Assembly: GCA_022661535.1 (NCBI GenBank)
Contig: JAKULF010000008.1
Coordinates: forward strand, 124,001 to 188,000
Length of the DNA stretch: 64,000 nucleotides
DNA from: Eutypa lata
Lineage: Eukaryota > Ascomycota > Sordariomycetes > Xylariales > Diatrypaceae
Direction: 5' to 3'
A model generated the notes under the pieces. The model searched no databases. It was not told the origin of the DNA and worked only from the letters and a program-made list of their open reading frames with translations. Positions 21,745 through 32,060 of the stretch are shown piece by piece; position 1 is the stretch's first letter; the number at the start of each line of letters is the position of its first letter. A program made the position numbers and the translations under genes.

Positions 21745-23999
21745 TCAAGCACCAAGGTCCTCCTCGGGAACAGTGTGGTGGTCAGTCGTGGATATAAGCC
21801 CGATAGGACACCATGCACCCCCATTCATCATGCTTTCTGCGGCCTTGAACGCACCCAACCTAGTTTCGTACGCAGTAGTCGACAGCGTCGAGGCCTGGGA
21901 ATCGTCCTGAAGGTCTAGTTCCTCGTTCCTCTGAGACGGATCCTCGCTATCTTCATGGAAGGCCTCGCGGTTACGTTTTTCCGGAAGAGGCGGGGGTTCG
22001 GCAGATTGAGAATTCAACTGCTGAACTTCCCTAGTTGCTTCTACAGCATGGGGCACATGTGGCGGTATTATGGTACCATTTAATATAGTAGGCTCGATGA
22101 GTTCGGTCGTGCCGCTGGAAGGTTGGACTGGACTCGACGTCATCAGACGGCAGGATGAAGTTGTGCGCTGCGTATCTTCAGGGACGTTCGACTCGGCACC
22201 ATCTCTCATCTGGGAGTCTCGCATTTGGTCCATTAGCAAATCGTGCGCAAAGGTATCTCCAGAACAGCAGTCGCCGAAGAGACTTTGTATCGTGAACCCC
22301 TTCCTCTCCCAGCTAGCAAAATCAAATGTACAAGGCCAAACATCCCTGGGCTTCAGTATGCTCACGAGGTGTCTCAACTCTGGCAACGAAGAGTGCCTTG
22401 CGTAAGGAAATACGATGCGGTTTGGAAGTCCTGTAAGCGGGTCTTCTGTATCTTCTTGTTCGGGTCCATGATGTTGCGTCTTGTTGATGCTAATCAGCAA
22501 TTGCATGGCGTCAATAACATGCGATGGGAGCGCTTGCATAAACGCCGGATCTTCTGAGGGGTCATTGGAAAGGGCTTCTTTGTTTTTAAGTAGGAAGCCT
22601 TTCACGGCCTCTTGTAACCCGTCGGGGAAAGACCTAGATTTGTGTTAGCTGATCTCTGCCATGGTTACGAGACTTTAACCCTTGGATGGTACACCCACAT
22701 CTTGATAAGGTGCTCAATATCTTCGGCTGAAATATCTTGTAAAGGCGGTTTATCCATAAGATCATCCCCACCGCCGCCAATGCCGACTTCGGCAACGTAT
22801 TGCCCTTCCTGCAGATGTGCGACGATAGGGCGAATCCAGACAACCGGCTTGTGTTCAATGTTCTCCATGACTGAACAACTGGTGCCCTTTTCACAGCTGT
22901 GTATCCTAGCATCTTCATCACGAGTAAGACAGCCATCCTGGTAGCTATTTCCCCGAGCGAACCCAACAAGATACGGTGCTTCCCTTGTCAGGGGTGTGAG
23001 AATGGGGAAGCGATCATCGGTGGGCTTGATCACAGAAACAAGCGATTTGTAGATGCGCATTTTGTAATCATCAACGTGTATCTTTGATTGTATATTAGTT
23101 CATTTCATTCCAGCACACGCCATGAATTCCGGGGGTACTTACTTTTGACTGCAAAGCTTTCGCAAGCGCAATCCAGACTTCTTCGTACCTGCCACAATAC
23201 CATCAGCTACAATCACAGCAATATGAATACCTGGTATGTTACCCATAGGTCCAAACCTGAAAGTGGAAAATTGTATCCTTGGGGTACTGTGCTACTTTGA
23301 CGAGAAGCTCCCGCAGACCTTCAGCCTTGGTCTGAAGATGGTAATCATCCAGTATGGACGTGTCGAGGTATATCCGGTCAAGGTGTTTCAATCCAGACGA
23401 ATACTCGACCATGCAAGGGCTGCGGGCGATAGCATTCACCCACCATGGCTCACTTCGAATGTCTCCAGTGTACAGCACAGCGTTGCCATCACCTTCAATC
23501 AAGAACATGACAGCCCCTACGCAGTGGTTGGCATCAAGTAACGTGACTTGGATTTTCAAGCCAGGTTTGAGTTCTAGCACCACCGGCGTCTCAAGCGGGA
23601 GAGGTTTCACGATCTTCTCGAGATCTTTATACGTAGGATTGCGCTTCTCAGTAACCCCTTGCGCATAATTGAGACGAGAGGGGATCTTCTCCAGACGAAG
23701 TAAGATCTCCCTCGTTGCCGGGGAGCAGTAGACACTGGGCCTCAGTTAGCCAACGTCTTCTTGAGTAAGCGGTTGGATAGCAAGTATGTACAAGGGACTC
23801 TTCAAAGTTTGCAGCCCCTTTAGATGGTCACTATGCACGTGACTGAGAAAACAAGCCAAGGCCGGTCGTTGAACAAGATCGCAGAAATAGTCAACTAAAT
23901 CAGGGTTGTCAGTAAGCACTATGATAGAATAGGTATAAAAAATGAGAAGTTACTTCGGATATCGGGGAATTCATGGACAATTCCCGTAAAAGTCGACAT
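21745..23999 (-). CDS. Artemis/SNM1-type DNA repair metallo-beta-lactamase nuclease
   Basis: Six exons, 23999-23954, 23894-23792, 23734-23243, 23188-23143, 23081-22669 and 22633-21745, give 662 aa. Members of this MBL/beta-CASP family are DNA nucleases in interstrand-crosslink or end-joining repair. The metal motif HVHSDH is at residues 34-39, starting early as in Artemis rather than after a long zinc-finger region as in Pso2. DANHCVGAVMF (His ~120) and YTGDIR (Asp ~141) supply further metal ligands. The beta-CASP part includes IYLDTS and VWIALAKALQSKIHVDDYK. The region from ~residue 370 on is low-complexity, acidic and Gln/Ser-rich, probably an unstructured tail. The start is fixed by MSTFTGIVHEFPDI, the usual Artemis-like beginning. 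No neighbouring repair gene is visible. Confidence 0.9.
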
Positions 24000-25559
24000 G
24001 GTTGCTATTGCGCAAGGCGAGCGAGCAGTAGCAGCAACTGGTCAAAGGAAGGCAGGGGATAGCCGAACATGGTAAGCCTAGAGGCAGAAAGGCAACCCAA
24101 AGCCTGGTTTGGATATCAGCCAATCAAGGATCCGACAAAATGTCCATCCAAGGTTAGAATAGTTAGTCAATTACGTTTAGTCTAATTATCGTTTTGAATT
24201 CGTGCATAATCAGGTGAGATGTCAATTGCGTTGAAGGATCGTCCATATCTACAAAGATGTGTCTGCCATTCCTTAGAGTAACTTCTCTTTGCTTAAGTGG
24301 AGTTGCCCCACTCTTAGTGTTACTTTCGGCATGTGTAACTTAGGTTGCATGGTAACACAAGATCAAGTCACATTGAAATTGCATTTTAACATTTTATTCC
24401 CAGGGATATAAATGAGTCCTTGCTTATATATCCAGGTTTTTTAAAGAAGAGCTTCCTACACTTTGATGTCATCTAAATACAGCAGTCGTTAACCAGTAAA
24501 TTATTTATGGTTCGTAATAAAAATGAACTGATTTAGAAGGTCAATCAGAAAAAGGGATATGGTGTACTTCTTAAGCCCACAGACAAACTAGGTAGCATGC
24601 ATGGTCTTTTCTACGTACGAAGGTACTTACATAGATAACACTCGGCAAAGTCCTTCTCGGGGCCTCGGTCTTGCCCAGGTAGATAGCGTTGAGACCGGCT
24701 CTGTTTCAACGACTCCAGTCTCCAGTCTCCAAGCTCAGCGGCTCACCCGGTTCCAGCTCCGCCTAAAAGGACCTTGAGAAAAAGAACAATAAAATAAGTG
24801 CAGAACGGTGATGAGGTAACAAAACATGGTGAATAGTGATAACATTATAAAGTTTGGAAATTTAGACCACTGGTAGAATTAAAATGTTGTACATATATAT
24901 ATACTACTTAATTTATTTATTCCATTCATCCCGTCTCGAGGAGACTATGGGAGTGCATTGTGTGTGTGCTGTGTGCTGGCCTAATTTCACCTTCAGCTAC
25001 TCCAGCTCCTCCAGCTCCTCTAGCTCAATTTTACAGCTGCGTCAGCTCTTCTCCACAGTCCAGCAGGCCGCTTACTGCGCTATCACCAGCTGAGCCAATC
25101 AAAGATGCCAAGATTCTCAGCTACCGGGTCTTGCCGGTGTCGCAAGTCGTCGAAGAGGAAAACTCCCCGCTCCCCCCCTAACGATATCAAGTGTTTTACT
25201 AAGAGGGATTGGCATTGGACTATACCGTTCTTCTCTATCGGACATTGCATCCATCGGCTCATTAAGTATAAACCCCGCATGCTTCGGCAGGTAAAGTACT
25301 TCTAGGTATGTAGCGCAGAGTTCATTATTGCGCACGGTGATAATATTGCATTCCGCCCTGTTTCTCACTCGTTAAGCTCGCCAACAAGATAATGCCCTAG
25401 AACGGCACGGGATGTATTTAGACATGATTATGGCCATCTTGTCTATCTATTTATGTTACTGACGAGCTATCAAAAATACTATACTATACTACACTCTTCA
25501 CATTGTTCTTATTACCCCTAGCTAAACCTTCGAATATTTATTCATAAACTACAGCAATC
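24000..25559. other. Intergenic, no gene seen
   Basis: About 1.6 kb between divergent genes. Small frames near 24880-25370 lack known motifs. A (CTCCAG)-like Ser-codon repeat lies near 25000-25030 and an AT microsatellite near 24893. I see no RNA gene. Confidence 0.5.
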
Positions 25560-26408
25560 ATGGTCACAAGAAGCGGCACACCGAGACACAAGGTCTCTCT
25601 CACACCCACACAAAGAACATTACTCCTCACCCTACACGCGAGAGTAGTAGATGCTCAGCGCCCAGAGCCTATCGTCAATGATACGCGAGCAGCCGAGGTT
25701 CTCGACCAGGTCGAGCACGACATATCCGACATCCAATCAGAAGGGAGCCCGCAGATGGTTCTCCTCCTCCGCGCGCGCCAGCTCGACGACTGGACGGCCG
25801 AGTTCGTCGCGAACCACCCCGAAGCCACCATCCTGCACCTCGCGTGCGGCCTCGACAGCCGGTGCCTGCGCGTGAAGTGGGGAGGTCCCAACGTCCGCTG
25901 GATCGACGTCGACTTCCCCGACGTAGTCGACCTGCGGAACCACGTGTACGAGAAGCCCGGGGACGGCGCCGACTACCAGCTCGTACCGGGCGACGTGACG
26001 GACGGGGAGTGGCTCAAGCAGATCCCGAACGACCGCCCGACCGCCGTGGTCTTCGAGGGCCTGACGCCTTATCTCACCGAGGAGACCGGCACGGATCTGA
26101 TACGTCGCCTGGTCGACCATTTCGGGATCGGGGGCCAGCTGATCTTCGATACCGTCGGCCCGGTGACCCTCCGCCTTCAGAGGTTCCTCAAGCCCGTCAA
26201 GAAGGCCGGCGCTTCGTTCACGTGGGGGGTCGACGACCCGAACGCCCTGGCCGAACTGCACCCGCGCCTGAAGTTGCGCGACTGCATGCGCCCGCCCGAG
26301 ATGAACGGGTTCGATAGAGTTCCCTTGCCTCTACGCGTCACGATGACGGCGTATCGCCACCTGCCTTATTTTCGCAATCTCGGGTTATACCTCCGCTATG
26401 AGTTTTGA
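25560..26408 (+). CDS. SAM-dependent O-methyltransferase, LCMT/TcmP-like
   Basis: An intronless frame encodes 282 aa. The layout matches the leucine carboxyl methyltransferase-like family that includes TcmP of tetracenomycin biosynthesis. There is an N-terminal helical region with a variant of DxRAAE (NDTRAAEVLDQ), a SAM-binding motif ILHLACGLDSRCLRV near residues 90-105, the acidic segment WIDVDFPDVVDLR, VPGDVTDGEWL, and the family's FEGLTPYLTEE loop near residue 165. TcmP-like enzymes methylate carboxyl or hydroxyl groups of aromatic polyketides, so small-molecule methylation is likely. GC content is clearly higher than the surrounding spacers. No PKS is adjacent, and it could act with the methyltransferase at 27189-28642 or independently. 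Confidence 0.85.
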   Translation: MVTRSGTPRHKVSLTPTQRTLLLTLHARVVDAQRPEPIVNDTRAAEVLDQVEHDISDIQSEGSPQMVLLLRARQLDDWTAEFVANHPEATILHLACGLDSRCLRVKWGGPNVRWIDVDFPDVVDLRNHVYEKPGDGADYQLVPGDVTDGEWLKQIPNDRPTAVVFEGLTPYLTEETGTDLIRRLVDHFGIGGQLIFDTVGPVTLRLQRFLKPVKKAGASFTWGVDDPNALAELHPRLKLRDCMRPPEMNGFDRVPLPLRVTMTAYRHLPYFRNLGLYLRYEF

Positions 26409-27188
26409 ATGGGTGGAGTGGCATGACACCGATCGAACGACTTCTAACGACTTGATGACTGACGCGAATATCCTGTGTTTATGCGAAATACCACCCTGGG
26501 CATAATAATATACGTGGAAGGAGTATTAATAATAACCTCCCCAGATAACCACGGCCATGTGACTATCTGGACTTATGTATTTATTGCTACGCTACTTAAA
26601 GTAATAGAGCCTTGTTTTGAGCAGTTGGCGTTCTTTGAATCAAACCATGTGCCAAATATGTCAAAAGGTATACATTGAATTCATGTTAAGTGTGCTCCCT
26701 CAAGAAAGCTGAAAATACTACCTCCCAAACGACCCATATATCGGCCTAGAACCCTGGCTTACCCTCAGGGTATTTGGCATCTATCAATAAGAGATTGACA
26801 CCTATTACAATATGAGCCTGTGCTAAGTGCTTTCCAGGAACCACCAGCTTCAGGTTGATTTACTCAACGTCGCCAGTGATTTTTCCATATTTCCTCTCCG
26901 ACCCTGTTCTCCATGACCGTGGGTCTACCTAGGAAAAGGCTCTCTCTATGTCGCCATCGCACCTGGTAGTAAAGTTGTCTTTAGGTACTGATTTCACCCT
27001 GCCGTAGCTTAATAGGTATTAGGACATCCATCCAATACGCGAGATGAGCAACTATTACAGCCTTACGTCTAATGTAGAGTATTCATATTATAGCATTGTT
27101 GCCTAATTGTACTATTCAGTAGTGAACAATAGCTTGGTGAACATTAATTGAGAAACGAACAGTGCGTAATCATTCCCTTCAAGTTCCA
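26409..27188. other. Intergenic, no gene seen
   Basis: Spacer of 780 bp between two convergent methyltransferase genes. I see no coding frame, repeat or RNA gene in it. Confidence 0.55.
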
Positions 27189-28642
27189 CTACTTAGGGGC
27201 TACAACAATGACGCAGTCATCGAGCTGCTCGGTATACCTGCACACTTTCATGATCTTCAGTCCTGCCTTGTCAAGAAGGTCCTCCCATGCAGCACGCGAA
27301 CGCTCCACGGCCGCGAAGCAAGATGACATGGCCATATCCAACTGGGTGGCCCTCCATGGTGCGCCACGCTCGGGGAGGACCATCTCGTCGATGAGGATCT
27401 TGGACTCCGAAGTCATGCCAGCTTTGATGCTCTGGAGAATTTCAATGCACTTATTGTCAGGCCAGTCGTGGAGAATGTTGCGCAGGTAATATGCGCGAGC
27501 GCCTGCACAGGCACAGGTTAGTAGCAATAATTGGGCCAGCTCGGTGGAACTTACCTTTGATCGGCTGGGGGGTGAAGAAATCATATGGTGTCGCCTCGAT
27601 ACCCTCGAAGCCGGGAAGGGGACTCTGTTTCACCTGCTGAATGACGCTCGAAGTGTCCTGGAGAATAATGCGACCGGTCATCCCGGGATAACGCTGTTTC
27701 AGCGCAATACACTGATGGCCCATGGCACCCCCGACATCGACAAATAGGGGAGTTGAGGGGTCCACCCCCTGGGCCAGTTCTTTCTGGAAGTCGAAAGCAT
27801 CCAGGAAGATGGGTAGGCCATATCGCTGACCTTGCATCCACGAGAGCATGAGCTCCCCCTGGGGAGGATGGTTATGGACCCAGGAAAAAGGAATCTCCTT
27901 GGTTTGGTGGCCGATGTACCAGGGACAATCGGTCACGTCAGTGGGGTTCTTATATCCGTTTTCACGGAGGAATGTGGGTAGGGCGTTGAAAGGGGGGACC
28001 AAAGTGGTCAGACTAAGTTCGACTTCCGTGTCAGCTCCTCCTCACATGTAACGTTTGATCTCACAGATAGCCAAGAGAGTCTCATACTAGAACATAGCTC
28101 CGGCTCGGCCGCCAGGAGTCGTCAGCGCTCTCGTCACATTGCTGGCACCGTACATATCATCGCCTGGCTGAGAGATCATTCCAAATGATTGATAGTATCT
28201 CAGTAGACGCTCTATCTCATGTAAGCATATCAAAATAGACTCCAAGGTGGAGTAGACCAAGACGTACTCATGAGAACCGGGTCAACGCCAGTTGCCTGTG
28301 CAAGTTCAACATTGGTTACAGTCGAAGTCGAAGCGCACAGGGTGTCGAAGAGTTTTATCTCAATCCCCACACAGGTCATGGGAAGTTGGAGCGGCTGATA
28401 CACTTATTACTACATGGTTCCTCTTTGTGCGAAAGATAATATGTTCAATGGCTTACTGAATGAAGGATCCTGTGGACAGTATCACCGGGTGCCTCGAGAG
28501 CAATACTGAGTGCCCTTGCCGCCTCGCTCAGCTTGCGGCGAGTGTCATCATTCAATGATGCGGAGACCTTCTCGGAGTCTTGGAGAAGGGCTTGGAGCTT
28601 CCCGGTGAGATCGATTGCATCCTCGGTCGAGATAGATGCCAT
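27189..28642 (-). CDS. COMT-type O-methyltransferase
   Basis: Five exons, 28642-28457, 28394-28268, 28211-28088, 28012-27555 and 27502-27189, give 402 aa (1209 nt). A short in-frame stop near 28085 is removed by the third intron, whose donor is GTATGA. The N-terminal helical dimerisation/winged-helix part contains MTCVGIEIKLFDTL and VTNVELAQATGVDP. The SAM-binding motif is VDVGGAMGHQ, and the catalytic region RNILHDWPDNKC holds the conserved His-Asp pair. The C-terminus is complete. Such fungal enzymes methylate phenolic or enol hydroxyls of polyketides and related metabolites. It points toward the TcmP-like gene and away from the multicopper oxidase remnant; whether it serves the PKS 20 kb away is unknown. 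Confidence 0.9.
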
Positions 28643-29852
28643 AGTCGCTAGCTTTGTTCCGGGGGATGGTCCCTGTAAGTCAATACGAGGAGAGTAGGCA
28701 GCACAGCGGTAAAGAATGTGAGTCTATAGAGGCTCATGAATAGGACACAGTAATTATAAGTAGCCCTTGGGTGTTTAAAGGAAAGTAAAGCTCCTGCCGG
28801 GGGTTTTGCGGCAACCAATAATGATAACTACACCGCCGATTGGCTCATGGCAGGCAAAAGCTAACATGCAATGAAACGATTGATGTAATAGATGACATGT
28901 GGAAGCAACACACGAGGGCCTAGACATCCAATGTGTAACCTACATAAAAGTTATGCACCTCCACAGGTAGGTAAGCAAACTGTGACCCCAATACGATAGT
29001 ATGCCATTTGTGGCACGAATATGGGAAGATGATTGGTTGGGTAAGCACGTCGGTAGTCAATCCGATACTAAGTCGCGGAGCCCCTTACCTGTCCCAGGTA
29101 GTCAGGTGGTGAATCGCCGCGCCGCTACCTTCTGCAAATCTGATGAATGAAGCCACAATTCACATCGCGCCGACTGAACCGCAGCTACGTATCTTGGAAA
29201 TTGCAACTTGCAACTCCCAACTGCTTCTAAAAATAACACAATAATACCTCGTATCCGGCAGGAGAATGCCAAATCATTCCCATTTCGAACTTGCAATGCA
29301 TACTGATGAATTTCATATGCAAGCTTGCAATCTTACTGCGGCTTGATCTAAGCTCAGTCGTCTCGTACAGAAGCGTTTAGATGAACCACAGCCTAGGGTC
29401 TAGGTCATTGCCGAGCCAAAACCATAAGGCTCGTATTTCACCATTCATGTGCTGTTGTTATAAGACATTATCCACTTCAGCAGCTGCGAAGATGTTGTTT
29501 TATTGTGAACGGTAGCCACATAAATAAAAATCCACCACAGCCATATCCCCATCTCGACATGGTGTTGTGAAATTTTCCCAGTCTGCTCGTACTCAGGCTT
29601 GGGCGTTGACCTCTCCCTCCTCTGCCGCTAAGGACCAAAATACTTTGAGTTATGAAGCTTTGGAAACTAACGTTGTTAAGATCCAACAGTCGTGTCATTG
29701 ACTCGTTATTGGCTCATGAGCCCCTCGGGCCCAATGCAAGGGGTTGCCAAGCCGGAAAATGCGATGATCCAACATCGGTGAGTCGAAAGCTGGAACTGTG
29801 ACAAAGACCTGTTGGATATCTAATGAGCCGTTAATGAAATACAAACGCTAGA
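28643..29852. other. Intergenic, no gene seen
   Basis: About 1.2 kb upstream of the O-methyltransferase and of the multicopper oxidase remnant. A missing first exon of the latter could lie here, but I could not identify a signal peptide or start codon that joins to it. Confidence 0.5.
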
Positions 29853-31215
29853 GTGGCTCGCTCGCTTCTTCCAAGGAATGCTGTTCCAACGACTGGCGTA
29901 GTTCGACACTATCACTTCACGATTTGCAGAGGAATGCAAGCACCTGATGGGGTTGCCAAGAATATGTTACTAGTCAATAATCAATTCCCTGGGGCACTGA
30001 TGGAGGCCAACTTCGGTGACACTATCGAAGTCGCCATACACAAATGCGATCAAAGATCCCAAAGAAGGCACCGCAGTCCACTGACACGGCCGACCCCAAA
30101 GAGCAACACCTTGGTACGATGGGGTACCATCCATCCAACAGTGTCCAATAGCTCCGGGGCAAATCTTTGTCTACAGGCTCAGCGCGATGCGTTGTGTCTC
30201 AATGTGACGTCCATACAGCCAAATGCTACAGCCCCTATATACTAACCAGAGGCGGATATAAGCAGGTTTCGAACAAGCTATGGCGCTGTTTAGAAGTCAA
30301 ATAATGGCGCCAATGTAAGTATCCTCTAATTACCTTTCGCTTCTACATATAAATCAACTAATATGTGTCATGCTTAACAGGACCCTCTTGCCCAAACCAT
30401 TCCATCCCAGCCCAAAACTCCCGTGGAGCCAGATGTAACACATTATGTTGACATCACGGTTGCTCTCAATGCAACGGGACACACTGTGTTTTACGTGAAC
30501 AACTCTACCTTTTATGCAGATTACGAGTAGGTGGTGATTCCTTTGAACAGCAGCATCAGACACATGGGTAGGACAGATTAACTGACATAAATATTTCCCG
30601 CAAGAGACTAGTGTTTCGTGGCAATTACTACGGCCAGACGGGTTTTCCTGACCACCCGGAATATAACATCTTTGATGCAGGAAATGCCACAGCTATCCGC
30701 CTTATTGTGAGAAACTTTTTCGATACGATGCACAATATACACCTCCATGGGACACCCGATTTCTGGGTCCTAGCCGAGGGATGGGGGGAGTGGGACGGGA
30801 CCATCATCAACCCGACAAACCCCCAACGCCGAGATGGGCAGCAGCTCAGTCCTGGGACACCGGAGCGCCCGAGCTTCATTGTGATCCAATGGGAAACAGA
30901 CAACCCGGGAGTCTGGCCGCTCCACTGCCACCTCATAACGCACGCAAGTGCTGGGTTATACATGAATATTGTCGTGAGTCTCGCCCTGGCCAATGGCCAA
31001 AGCGGCCACTACGTAAGGCAAAATCCCTAAACGACTAATGTTCTTCCTAGCAACTTCCGCATCTTATTAAATCTGCGGCAGAGATCCCAATTGTAGCGAA
31101 AGAGACGTGCGACTCCTGGGAAGAGTACGCCCTAAACAATGACATACATCAGATCGACTCCGGACTAAGGCACAAAAGAGATATAGGCCATCTGTTCCCG
31201 ATGGCAGCGAAATAA
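29853..31215 (+). pseudogene. Multicopper oxidase (laccase-like) pseudogene
   Basis: The N-terminal cupredoxin is recognisable: [16 protein letters not shown], then [22 protein letters not shown]. After about 30050 the frame shifts by one base. In the new frame the first copper motif HWHG is interrupted by TGA at 30082-30084 where Trp is expected, while [20 protein letters not shown] continues beyond it. The second cupredoxin is missing. From 30380 the third domain resumes (VEPDVTHYVDITVALNATGH, VFRGNYYGQTGFPD), with HLHGTPDF where HLHGHDF is expected. The final HCH motif is present (PLHCHLITHASAGL), and the last exon ends with a stop at 31213-31215. The frameshift, nonsense codon, altered copper site and internal deletion make it a non-functional relic. 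Confidence 0.85.
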
Positions 31216-31233
31216 GAAGAATGTTTTAAGTTT

Positions 31234-31257
31234 CATTTAATTAGTTAAATGAAAAAA
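31234..31257. repeat. Perfect 10-bp inverted repeat at the edge of the AT-rich block
   Basis: TTTCATTTAA and TTAAATGAAA are separated by four bases, followed by a run of A. It lies 19 bp after the multicopper oxidase remnant. It may be a former transcript end or the edge of a transposon. Confidence 0.6.
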
Positions 31258-31787
31258 AAAAATCAATAAAGTGATAACTACGAACCGAAAGACTTTATCA
31301 CGAACATATTGCATTTTTAAATGAAATGAAAATGAAAAATCCTGCCGTAATAACTTTTCGATTTATTATAACGTTATTTTTTTATTTAAAGTAATTATTT
31401 TTAAATTTAATTTTTTAACATTTTATATTTAAATTAAATATAACTTATAAAGGCTTTTATATATTTTAATATTAAATTATATTAACGAATAAAATAATAA
31501 TATTATATTTATAATTATATAATTATAATCGAAATATTTTATAAATAAATTAAAATTTAACGTTATTATTAATTTATTTTATTTTTTAAAAGATATATTA
31601 TAAACTTAATTTAAGGTTATAAATTATCGTTATATTATATTTAATTAAAAAGTTTATTTTTTAAAAAAAAAAAAAATTATTAACGTATTTATTACGTACT
31701 TTTAAATAAATATTTTATTAATAAAATAATTAAAACGTTTTTTATTATAATTTCTTCGTTAATAATAACTTATTTTAAAGTTAATTA
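31258..31787. other. AT-rich, RIP-like sequence left of the LTR element
   Basis: Beyond about 31310 the sequence becomes almost wholly A+T with few CA or TG dinucleotides. It lies outside the left long terminal repeat and may be a second, unrelated mutated repeat. It has no open frames. Confidence 0.6.
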
Positions 31788-32060
31788 TATAACTTAAAAG
31801 ATTTAATAAAACGTAAAAAATTTATAATAATTATAATATAATTATTAATAATATTTTAATTATAAAATAATTTAAATTTAAAAAAATTAAAAGTTTTATA
31901 TATATTAATTATAAAATATATTAATTATTTATTATATTCGTATTTATATAAAATTATCGTTAAACGTATATATTATTTAAATATATAAATCTTTAAAATT
32001 AATAAAATAATTAAATAAAGTTAATTATTTATAAAAAATTAATTTATAAAATTTTAAATT
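31788..32060. repeat. Left long terminal repeat
   Basis: This is the left copy of the terminal direct repeat; it matches 37245-37500 over nearly its full length. It is the more heavily mutated of the two copies at its 3' end. Confidence 0.8.

Noticed and set aside
25655..26317. Two 157-174-aa frames overlapping the TcmP-like gene
   Set aside because: Arg/Pro-rich or otherwise motif-free shadows caused by high GC; the LCMT frame holds all family motifs.
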